Assembly (NCBI GenBank): GCA_046712825.1
Contig: JBKKCR010000140.1
Span: 1-7,039 of the forward strand
Source: DATFGK01 sp046712825
Lineage (GTDB): Bacteria; Actinomycetota; AC-67
Direction of reading: 5' to 3'
DNA: 7,039 bases
Shown: positions 1 through 5,122 of the stretch, piece by piece
Layout of the letters: each line of letters begins with the position of its first letter
Position numbering within the stretch: the first letter of the stretch is position 1
Made by a program: the position numbers and the translations under genes
The notes under the pieces: model-generated
What the model was told of the DNA's origin: nothing
Databases searched by the model: none
Seen by the model: the letters and a program-made list of their open reading frames with translations, nothing else

Positions 1-147
1 ACCAGACAACGCGCGGCGGTTCTGCTGCGCTTCGCGGCCGACCTTCCCTACCGGGAGGTCGCCCGGGCGGCAGGCGGCACCGAGGAGGCGGCCCGGCGCA
101 ACGTGGCGGACGGGCTCCGGGCTTTGAGGAAGGAGTGGGGCGGATGA
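1..147 (+). CDS. Sigma-70 region 4-like helix-turn-helix protein, C-terminal part (5' end outside window)
   Basis: The frame is open from base 1 to a TGA at 145-147 and gives 48 residues, the C-terminal end of a longer protein. The segment has the shape of sigma factor region 4: a first helix with RQRAAVLLRF, then LPYREVARAAG (first HTH helix), a short GGT turn, and a basic recognition helix EEAARRNVADGLRALRKEW. The YxEVA...G...A..RN...GLRxLR pattern resembles ECF-type or sigma-like proteins encoded just upstream of ogt genes in actinobacteria; that comparison is from memory. Regions 2 and 3, if present, lie outside the window, so I cannot say whether this is a full sigma factor or a small region-4-only regulator. 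It overlaps ogt by ATGA (144-147), which implies co-transcription and coupled translation. A role in controlling repair genes is inference only. Confidence 0.75.
   Translation, partial: TRQRAAVLLRFAADLPYREVARAAGGTEEAARRNVADGLRALRKEWGG
127..135 (+). promoter_or_regulatory. Ribosome binding site deciding the ogt start
   Basis: AGGAAGGAG lies 8 bases before the ATG at 144. An in-frame GTG at 135 would use the last base of this site and so has no ribosome binding site of its own. The ATG at 144, which also forms the ATGA overlap with the upstream stop, is therefore the better start. Confidence 0.75.
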
Positions 148-758
148 AGGATCTGGAGCGAGCGCTCGTGCGTTCGGGCGGTGTGGCTGTGAAGCAGCGT
201 GCAGCACGCGCGGCGGCGGGGATGGCCCTACGAGCGCAGGACGCCGGTCTGCTCGACATCGGCTACGGCTACGCGGACACGCCGTTCGGACGGATGCTGG
301 TCGCCGTCACACCCCGCGGACTCGTACGCGTCGCGTTCAAGCCGGAGGCGCCCGACGACGTGCTCGAGGAGCTCACCGAACGCCTTTCGCCGCGCGTGCT
401 CGAGGCGCCGATCGCCGTCGATGCGGTGCGACGAGAGCTCGACGAATACTTCGAAGGGAAGCGGCGAGTGTTCGATATCCCACTGGACTGGTCGTTGACG
501 ACCGGGTTCAGGCGCAAGGTCCTGCGGGCCACGGCACGGATCCCATACGGAGGCGTGTCGAGCTATCGCGAGATGGCCGAGCGAGCCGGGAACGGGCGTG
601 CCTCGCGCGCCGCAGGCACCGCGCTGGCCACGAATCCGATCCCCATCGTGGTTCCGTGCCACCGTGTGCTCCGGACGGGCGGGAACCTGGGCGGGTACGG
701 CGGCGGGCTCGCCATGAAGGAAGCCCTGCTCAAGATGGAAGGCGTCCGGCTGGCCTAA
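144..758 (+). CDS. ogt: Methylated-DNA--protein-cysteine methyltransferase (O6-alkylguanine-DNA alkyltransferase)
   Basis: This is a suicide repair protein that moves the alkyl group from O6-alkylguanine (and less efficiently O4-alkylthymine) in DNA onto its own cysteine. It has 204 residues from ATG 144. Residues 1 to about 36 are a basic, Ala-rich, probably helical extension. About 37-112 match the N-terminal ribonuclease-H-like domain (DTPFGRMLVAVTPRGLVRVAF). About 118-202 form the DNA-binding catalytic domain. Visible there are IPYGGVSSYREMA, the SRAAG arginine (R155) expected to take the flipped base's place, the Asn of the NPIP hinge, the active site PCHRV with C172, the GGYGGG loop, and the Glu of KMEG. 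All key residues are present and the length fits the Ogt class. It is not an Ada fusion, having no second Cys-rich domain or AraC domain. It overlaps the upstream sigma-like gene by ATGA. A 51-base gap separates it from hisD, which seems to start a new transcript. Confidence 0.95.
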   Translation: MKDLERALVRSGGVAVKQRAARAAAGMALRAQDAGLLDIGYGYADTPFGRMLVAVTPRGLVRVAFKPEAPDDVLEELTERLSPRVLEAPIAVDAVRRELDEYFEGKRRVFDIPLDWSLTTGFRRKVLRATARIPYGGVSSYREMAERAGNGRASRAAGTALATNPIPIVVPCHRVLRTGGNLGGYGGGLAMKEALLKMEGVRLA

Positions 759-794
759 CGCGGTTTATCGAGGGGGCTGCCGGGCCTGCTCGGC

Positions 795-800
795 TAGAAT
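795..800 (+). promoter_or_regulatory. -10 element of a probable leaderless promoter for hisD
   Basis: TAGAAT matches the actinobacterial TANNNT -10 pattern and ends 9 bases before the GTG of hisD. A transcript starting at A807 or G810 would carry a leader of 0 to 3 bases. No Shine-Dalgarno-like sequence lies within 20 bases of the GTG, and I see no convincing -35 box at 16-18 bases spacing, where the sequence is G-rich. The TAG inside the box is also an in-frame stop for hisD, so no longer hisD start is possible. Confidence 0.5.
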
Positions 801-809
801 CGGCGGACC

Positions 810-2108
810 GTGCTGACCCTCGTTGACCTGCGCGGATACACGGGCGACCCGCTCGAGCGGCTGCCGCGTGCCATCGTGGACCGGGAGGCCGCACGGGCAT
901 CCGTGAGGACGCTGGTCGCCGACGTGCGCGCCCGCGGGGACGAAGCGGTGCGCGAAGCGTCGAAGCGGTTCGGCGGGTCCCCGGCCGAGCCGCGGCGCAT
1001 CCCGGCCGCGGACCTTGCCGCAGCTGCCTCTCGATGCGAAACGGCGTTGCTCGACGCGCTCCGTGCGGCCGCCGACCGGATCCGCGCCTACCACGAGGCA
1101 CAGCTCGCCGAAGAGCGGGCCGCGTGGTGGCGGATCGGCCCCGACTCGATGCGCGTCGGGGAGGAGACCCGGCCGCTCCGCCGGGTCGGGTGTTACGTGC
1201 CGGGCGGCCGGGCCGCGTATCCCTCGACCGCGCTCATGACCGTTCTGCCGGCGATCCTGGCCGGCGTCGAGCAGGCCGTCGCGTGCGTCCCGGGCGCACC
1301 CGACGGCAGCGGGATCAACCCCGCGACGCTCGCCGCGCTCGAGATCGCCGGGGCTTCCGAGGTCCACGAGTGCGGCGGGGCGCAGGCGATCGCCGCGATG
1401 GCCTACGGAACCGAGTCGATCGGCCGGGTTGACAAGATCGTCGGGCCGGGCTCGCTCTGGGTCGCCCTCGCCAAGCACGAGGTCGCGCTCGATGTGGGCA
1501 TCGACTCCTTCGCCGGTCCGACCGAGGTCGCGATCGTTGCCGATGCGTCGGCGCCGGCGTCGTTCGTCGCCGCCGACCTCATCGCCCAGGCCGAGCACGA
1601 TCCACTCGCGACCCCGCTGCTGATCACGTGGGATCCGGCGTACGCGAACGCCGTCGACGAGGCGCTCGAGTCGGAACTCGCGCGCGCCGACCGCCGGGAG
1701 GACGTCGAGGCCGCGCTCAAAGCGCAGGGCCGTGCCGTGCTCGTCGACGACCTCGACCACGCGCTCGCGGTCGCCGACGCGTTCGCGCCGGAGCACCTCG
1801 AGCTCTGCCTCGCCGATGCCGATGCCGTTGCCGCGTTGCAGAGGATCCGGAACGCCGGCGCGGTGTTCGTCGGACCGTACTCGCCGGTCGCGCTCGGCGA
1901 TTACGTCGCCGGGACGAACCATGTGCTTCCGACCGCGGGGACGGCGCGGTTCGCGTCGCCGCTTCGCGTCGCAGACTTCATCAAGTCCACCGCCGTGATC
2001 CAGTTCGACCGGGAGGGCGTCGAAGCCGTCGCGCCGGCGCTCCTCGCGATCGCGAAGGCCGAAGGATTGACCGCGCACGCGCGCGCCGTCGAGGTGAGGC
2101 TCTCGTGA
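810..2108 (+). CDS. hisD: Histidinol dehydrogenase
   Basis: HisD catalyses the last two steps of histidine synthesis, the NAD-dependent four-electron oxidation of L-histidinol through histidinaldehyde to L-histidine. It is a zinc enzyme in the cytosol. The product has 432 residues, normal for the family. Expected zinc ligands are Q260 and H263 (IAQAEHDP), D364 (LGDYVAGTNH) and H423 (LTAHARAVEV). The catalytic Glu-His pair is E328-H329 in FAPEHLELCL. Y129 (GCYVPGG) and Q192 (GGAQAIAAMAYG) match NAD contacts, and FAGPTEV carries the substrate-site Thr. The odd point is VGPGSLWV: S215 stands where the family usually has Asn (GPGN). The GTG start at 810 is fixed by an in-frame TAG at 795 and by the typical N-terminus LTLVDLRG. 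The gene ends in a GTGA overlap with hisC and heads the his run. Confidence 0.96.
   Translation: MLTLVDLRGYTGDPLERLPRAIVDREAARASVRTLVADVRARGDEAVREASKRFGGSPAEPRRIPAADLAAAASRCETALLDALRAAADRIRAYHEAQLAEERAAWWRIGPDSMRVGEETRPLRRVGCYVPGGRAAYPSTALMTVLPAILAGVEQAVACVPGAPDGSGINPATLAALEIAGASEVHECGGAQAIAAMAYGTESIGRVDKIVGPGSLWVALAKHEVALDVGIDSFAGPTEVAIVADASAPASFVAADLIAQAEHDPLATPLLITWDPAYANAVDEALESELARADRREDVEAALKAQGRAVLVDDLDHALAVADAFAPEHLELCLADADAVAALQRIRNAGAVFVGPYSPVALGDYVAGTNHVLPTAGTARFASPLRVADFIKSTAVIQFDREGVEAVAPALLAIAKAEGLTAHARAVEVRLS
2091..2099 (+). promoter_or_regulatory. Ribosome binding site for hisC within the end of hisD
   Basis: GAGGTGAGG ends 5 bases before GTG 2105, the start that overlaps the hisD stop as GTGA. 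It supports this start over the much longer in-frame open stretch that reaches back to 1628 inside hisD. Confidence 0.65.
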
Positions 2109-3187
2109 CGCGCCCGTTCGAGGTTCGCGACGATCTTCGCGGCGTGCTGCCGTACCGCGCGCCGCAGGTCGACGCGCCGGTGCGCTTGAACACCAACGAG
2201 TCGCCGTGGCCGCCGCCGGAAGGGTTCCTGAAGGATCTCGCCGAGCGGATCTCGCGTTCGGAGCTGAACCGCTATCCGGACCGCGAGGCGCGGGCGTTGC
2301 GCTCGGGGCTCGGGGCTCGGTTCACCTGGCCCGGGGACGGTGTCTGGGTCGCCAACGGTTCCAACGAGATCATCCAGACGTTGCTCCTCGCCTTCGGCGG
2401 AGCCGGCCGGCGGGCGCTGGCGTTCAGCCCCACCTACGCGATGTACCCGCATATCTCCGCCGTCACGGCGACGGAGTTCGTGGAGCGCTCGGTCGAGGAG
2501 CCGTGGGTGCTCGACCCGATCGGCGTCTCGCGCGCCGTGGAGGAGGTCGACCCGGCGATCACGTTCGTCTGTTCGCCGAACAACCCGACCGGCACCGTGC
2601 AAAGCCTCGATGTCGTCCGAGCCGCGCTGGAAGCCGGCCGCGGGATCGTTGTGGTCGACGAGGCGTACGGAGAGTTCGGAGGCGAGTCGGCCACCGCGAT
2701 CTTGGGGCGTCACGACCGGCTGGCGATCGTCCGGTCGTTCTCGAAGTCGTGGCGGCTTGCCGGCGCGCGGCTGGGGTATCTGCTCGCGCATCCGTGGCTC
2801 GTCGAAGCGATCCAGGTCGCGCGCCTGCCGTACCACCTTTCGGCGCTGTCGCAAGCGTGTGGTGAGGTCGCGGTGCGCCACGCCGGCGCCGCGCTGTCCG
2901 CGGTCGAGGAGATCGTGGCCGAGCGGGACCGGCTCGGGAAGGAGCTGCAGCGCGTCCGAGGCGTCGAGGTCTTTCCCAGCGCGGCCAACTTCGTGCTCGT
3001 CCGCACGCCGCTCGAAGGTCCCGCGCTGTGGCAGGGTCTGGTCGATCGCGGCGTGCTGGTTCGCGATTTCTCTTCGATGTACGGCTTGGCGCGATGCCTC
3101 CGCGTCACCGTGGGGACCGGCGAGCAGAACGCGCAGTTCGTCGAGGCGTTGAGAGGAGTGCTGGCGGATGCCGCCGAGGAAGACTAG
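2105..3187 (+). CDS. hisC: Histidinol-phosphate aminotransferase
   Basis: HisC is a PLP-dependent fold-type I aminotransferase that converts imidazole-acetol phosphate and glutamate to L-histidinol phosphate and 2-oxoglutarate. The product has 360 residues from GTG 2105, normal for the family. Visible landmarks in order: RLNTNESPWPPP near residues 27-38, RYPDREARALR (57-66), the phosphate-binding ANGSNEIIQ (83-91), CSPNNPTGT (156-164, with N160), VVVDEAYGEF (182-191, with D185 contacting the PLP ring nitrogen), SFSKSWRLAGARLGY (211-225, with K214 as the Schiff-base lysine and R222), and CLRVTVG near the end with R333 for the substrate carboxylate. The start is set by the GTGA overlap with hisD, a good ribosome binding site and the usual N-terminus. 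The last 20 bases overlap hisB. A 7-base tandem repeat (2301-2320) lies in the N-terminal third. Aromatic or cobyric-acid aminotransferases are related, but the motifs and context favour HisC. Confidence 0.95.
   Translation: MTRPFEVRDDLRGVLPYRAPQVDAPVRLNTNESPWPPPEGFLKDLAERISRSELNRYPDREARALRSGLGARFTWPGDGVWVANGSNEIIQTLLLAFGGAGRRALAFSPTYAMYPHISAVTATEFVERSVEEPWVLDPIGVSRAVEEVDPAITFVCSPNNPTGTVQSLDVVRAALEAGRGIVVVDEAYGEFGGESATAILGRHDRLAIVRSFSKSWRLAGARLGYLLAHPWLVEAIQVARLPYHLSALSQACGEVAVRHAGAALSAVEEIVAERDRLGKELQRVRGVEVFPSAANFVLVRTPLEGPALWQGLVDRGVLVRDFSSMYGLARCLRVTVGTGEQNAQFVEALRGVLADAAEED
2301..2320 (+). repeat. 7-base tandem repeat inside hisC, nearly three copies
   Basis: The unit GCTCGGG occurs at 2301-2307 and 2308-2314, with a third copy matching six bases at 2315-2320. 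The run covers parts of codons 66 to 72 of hisC (SGLGAR). As 7 is not a multiple of 3, gain or loss of one unit would shift the hisC frame. The present copy number is in frame with the conserved motifs on both sides. Confidence 0.8.
3152..3158 (+). promoter_or_regulatory. Ribosome binding site for hisB within hisC
   Basis: AGAGGAG lies 9 bases before ATG 3168. It supports the start 20 bases inside the hisC end. Confidence 0.7.
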
Positions 3188-3767
3188 CCGTTCGGGGAAG
3201 GTCCGCCGGAAGACGAAGGAGGTGGACGTCGAGGTCCGGTTGGTCGTCGACGGCCGCGGCGTCTCATCCGCCGACACCGGGATCCCGTTCTTCGACCACA
3301 TGCTCGAGCAGCTCGGGAAGCACGCGGGGTTCGATCTGTCTGTGAAGGCGCTCGGCGATCTCAAGGTGGACGCGCACCACACCGTCGAGGACACCGGCCT
3401 CGCGATCGGCGACGCGCTGCGCAAGTCTCTCGGGACCAAAGGCGGCATCGAGCGGTTCGGCGACGCGCTGGTTCCTTTGGATGAGGCACTGCTGCAGGTC
3501 GCGGTCGACCTGTCGGCCCGGCCGTACTTGGTCCACGAGGTCGACGCGAAGGCGAAGCAGATCGGCACGTTCGACACGCGCCTCGCGGAGGAGTTCATCC
3601 GGGCCTTCGCGCAAGCGGCCGGCGCGACGATCCACGTGCGGATGCTTGCCGGCAAGAACCCGCACCACATCGTCGAGGCGGAGTTCAAGGCGCTCGCGCA
3701 GGCCTTGCGGAAAGCGTGTGCGCGAACCGGTCGGCGCGGCGTGCCGTCGACGAAGGGCAGGTTGTGA
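3168..3767 (+). CDS. hisB: Imidazoleglycerol-phosphate dehydratase
   Basis: HisB dehydrates D-erythro-imidazole-glycerol phosphate to imidazole-acetol phosphate. In this family it is a manganese enzyme that forms a 24-mer. The product has 199 residues, the length of the stand-alone dehydratase; there is no fused histidinol-phosphatase domain as in E. coli HisB. Landmarks: RRKTKEVDVEV (13-23), GIPFFDHMLEQL (38-49, with H44), the metal-binding AHHTVED (69-75), RFGDALVPLDEALLQVAVDLS (96-115), KNPHHIVEAEFKALAQAL (163-180) and the family's usual C-terminus VPSTKG. The first 18 residues are very basic (PPRKTSRSGKVRRKTK), a little longer than in many homologues. ATG 3168 overlaps the hisC end by 20 bases, and the ribosome binding site supports it. 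The stop overlaps hisH as GTGA. Confidence 0.95.
   Translation: MPPRKTSRSGKVRRKTKEVDVEVRLVVDGRGVSSADTGIPFFDHMLEQLGKHAGFDLSVKALGDLKVDAHHTVEDTGLAIGDALRKSLGTKGGIERFGDALVPLDEALLQVAVDLSARPYLVHEVDAKAKQIGTFDTRLAEEFIRAFAQAAGATIHVRMLAGKNPHHIVEAEFKALAQALRKACARTGRRGVPSTKGRL
3752..3757 (+). promoter_or_regulatory. Ribosome binding site for hisH within the end of hisB
   Basis: GAAGGG lies 6 bases before GTG 3764. It favours this start over an in-frame ATG at 3716, which would add 16 residues (CANRSARRAVDEG...) without similarity to HisH. Confidence 0.55.
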
Positions 3768-4363
3768 CCCGGCTGGCCGTGCTCGATTTCGGGATGGGGA
3801 ACCTGCGTTCGGTCGCGAAGGCGCTCGAGCGGGTGGGCGCTTCGGTCGAGGTCACGCCCGAGGTTCCTGCGGACGCCGATGCGCTCGTTGTCCCCGGCCA
3901 GGGAGCGTTCGGCTCTTGTCTGGTCAACCTCGGCCGAGCAAAGGACGACGTGGCCGCGTGGATCCGAGAGGGACGGCCGTTCCTCGGGATCTGTCTCGGC
4001 TTGCAGGTGTTGTTCGAGTCCAGCGAGGAAGGGGGCGGGCCGGGCCTCGGGATCCTCGAGGGGAAGGTCGTTCGCTTCCCGGACGGTCACAAGATCCCGC
4101 ACATCGGCTGGAACGAGGTTCGGACAACGCGCGAGGCGCCGCTCTTCACCGGGATCGAGCCCGGCGCCCGCTTCTACTTCTGCCATTCGTTCTATCCCGA
4201 CGCCTCGCCGGGCGTGGTCTCCGCGACCAGCGACTACGGCGTCGACTTCTGCTGCGCGGTCTGGCGCGACAACGTCCATGCGGTCCAGTTCCACCCCGAG
4301 AAGAGCGGCGAGCACGGCCTCGCGCTCCTCGAGAACTTCCTCCGGGAGGTTCGCGCGGCGTGA
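3764..4363 (+). CDS. hisH: Imidazole glycerol phosphate synthase, glutamine amidotransferase subunit
   Basis: HisH hydrolyses glutamine and passes ammonia through a channel to HisF, with which it forms IGP synthase. It is a class I (triad) glutamine amidotransferase of 199 residues, normal for the family. It opens with LAVLDFGMGNLRSV. The nucleophile elbow is FLGICLGLQVLF with C77; the other triad members are H177 and E179 in VQFHPEKSG. KIPHIGWN (110-117) and FYFCHSFYP (137-145) are typical HisH segments. The oxyanion-strand motif, usually PGVG, reads PGQG (44-47). The GTG start at 3764 is chosen from the GTGA overlap with hisB, the ribosome binding site and the N-terminus typical of HisH. 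Its partner hisF lies about 1.3 kb downstream, beyond hisA and a lipoprotein gene. The stop overlaps hisA as GTGA. Confidence 0.95.
   Translation: MTRLAVLDFGMGNLRSVAKALERVGASVEVTPEVPADADALVVPGQGAFGSCLVNLGRAKDDVAAWIREGRPFLGICLGLQVLFESSEEGGGPGLGILEGKVVRFPDGHKIPHIGWNEVRTTREAPLFTGIEPGARFYFCHSFYPDASPGVVSATSDYGVDFCCAVWRDNVHAVQFHPEKSGEHGLALLENFLREVRAA
4344..4349 (+). promoter_or_regulatory. Ribosome binding site for hisA within the end of hisH
   Basis: GGGAGG lies 10 bases before GTG 4360, the start that overlaps the hisH stop. It rules against the long upstream extension of this frame back to 3481. Confidence 0.6.
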
Positions 4364-5070
4364 TCCTCCTCCCGGCCGTCGACATCCGCGACGGCAAATG
4401 CGTGCGACTCGTGCAGGGCGACTTCGGGCGCGAGACCGTGTACGACGAAGACCCCGTGGCAGTCGCGAAGCGCTACGAGTCCGAAGGGGCCACGTGGCTG
4501 CACGTCGTCGATCTCGACGCCGCCCTCGAAGGCGTGCCGCGCAACCGAGACCTCATCGCCGAAGTGATCCGCTCGGTCGAGATCCCGGTCCAGTGTTCGG
4601 GAGGGATCCGCGACGAAGAGGCGCTGCAAGCGGCGAGCATCGCCGGCGCTGCGCGGGTCGTGGTCGGAACCGCGGCGTTGCGCGATCCGGCGTTCGTCGA
4701 GCAAGCGGTCGACCGGCACGGTGGCTTCCTGGCCGTGGGGCTCGACGTTCGCGGCGAAACGCTTCAAGCCCGCGGGTGGACCGAGGAAGCGGGTCAACTC
4801 TGGCCGACTCTCCAGGGCCTGGTCGCAGCCGGCGTCGCTCGGTTCGTCGTCACCGACGTCGCACGCGACGGCATGCTCGAAGGCCCGAACCTGGATCTGC
4901 TCCGAGACGTTCTCGGCCGGACCGAGCGCGCGGTCGTAGCCAGCGGCGGCGTATCCTCGCTCGACGACCTGCGCGCGATCGATCTCCTCGGCGTTGAGGG
5001 CTGCATCGTCGGCAAGGCGCTCTACGCCGGGCGCTTCACGCTTCCCGAGGCGCTCGAAGCGGTCGGCTAG
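4360..5070 (+). CDS. hisA: ProFAR isomerase (phosphoribosylformimino-AICAR ribotide isomerase), possibly bifunctional PriA
   Basis: HisA carries out the Amadori rearrangement of ProFAR to PRFAR. It is a (beta/alpha)8 barrel of 236 residues, normal for HisA/PriA. It begins LLPAVDIRDGKCVRLVQGDF, with the catalytic Asp at D8 and R16 close by. The second half has AVGLDV with D129, QARGW (R138, W140), VVTDVARDG (T165, D166, D170) and the phosphate-binding ASGGVSSLDDL (194-204) and VGKALYAGRFTL near the end. The half-barrel pair SGGIRDEE (80-87) and ASGGVSSLDD reflects the internal duplication of the fold. Many actinobacteria use a bifunctional form, PriA, that also does the TrpF step of tryptophan synthesis. 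The C-terminal third looks PriA-like, but the visible residues do not settle this. The GTG start overlaps hisH. This gene ends the coupled hisDCBHA run; a 52-base gap with a promoter follows. Confidence 0.94.
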   Translation: MILLPAVDIRDGKCVRLVQGDFGRETVYDEDPVAVAKRYESEGATWLHVVDLDAALEGVPRNRDLIAEVIRSVEIPVQCSGGIRDEEALQAASIAGAARVVVGTAALRDPAFVEQAVDRHGGFLAVGLDVRGETLQARGWTEEAGQLWPTLQGLVAAGVARFVVTDVARDGMLEGPNLDLLRDVLGRTERAVVASGGVSSLDDLRAIDLLGVEGCIVGKALYAGRFTLPEALEAVG

Positions 5071-5076
5071 GGTCCA

Positions 5077-5105
5077 TTGACGGGGCTCCGCCGTCGACGG
5101 ACAAT
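5077..5105 (+). promoter_or_regulatory. Sigma-70-type promoter for the lipoprotein gene
   Basis: A -35 box TTGACG (5077-5082) is followed by exactly 17 bases and a -10 box GACAAT (5100-5105), five and four matches to the consensus hexamers. Transcription would begin near 5111-5113, giving a leader of about 10 bases that still holds the AGGAG ribosome binding site at 5113-5117. The lipoprotein, and perhaps hisF beyond it, can therefore be expressed apart from the hisD promoter. Confidence 0.6.
5091..5100 (+). repeat. 10-base perfect palindrome in the promoter spacer
   Basis: CCGTCGACGG equals its own reverse complement. It fills the end of the spacer and overlaps the first base of the -10 box. 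Its left half can also pair with TTGACGG at 5077-5083 to form a hairpin of 7 pairs (one G-T) with a 7-base loop. It is a candidate operator or a weak hairpin after hisA; no U-tract follows, so an intrinsic terminator is unlikely. Confidence 0.4.
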
Positions 5106-5112
5106 CTCGTGC

Positions 5113-5117
5113 AGGAG
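5113..5117 (+). promoter_or_regulatory. Ribosome binding site for the lipoprotein gene
   Basis: AGGAG lies 5 bases before ATG 5123 and 14 bases before the alternative ATG 5132. The spacing favours 5123, though it is short. Confidence 0.6.
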
Positions 5118-5122
5118 ACGTC

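Noticed and set aside
779..794. A hairpin after ogt (GCCGGG pairing with CTCGGC, 4-base loop)
   Set aside because: It has six pairs including one G-T, is followed directly by TAGAAT rather than a T-run, and such hairpins are frequent in GC-rich DNA. It is not called as a terminator.
759..809. A his leader peptide, attenuator or T-box before hisD
   Set aside because: The gap is only 51 bases, with no run of His codons, no T-box sequence and no terminator with a U-tract.
765..2078. A 437-codon minus-strand open frame opposite hisD
   Set aside because: It has the same cause as above. Its repetitive Arg/Asp/Glu/Gly-rich translation is typical of antisense reading of GC-rich genes.
1628..2104. 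An upstream extension of the hisC frame giving a 519-residue protein
   Set aside because: The added part overlaps hisD out of frame and is Arg-rich noise. GTG 2105 has a ribosome binding site and the normal HisC N-terminus.
1901..4315. An 804-codon open frame on the minus strand, opposite hisD to hisH
   Set aside because: It mirrors genes with strong G/C third-position bias, which removes stop codons on the opposite strand. The product is rich in Arg, Asp and Glu with no recognisable domain, while the + strand carries four full families with their catalytic residues.
3481..4359. An upstream extension of the hisA frame giving a 529-residue protein
   Set aside because: The added part overlaps hisB and hisH out of frame and has low complexity. 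The HisA fold begins at 4360.
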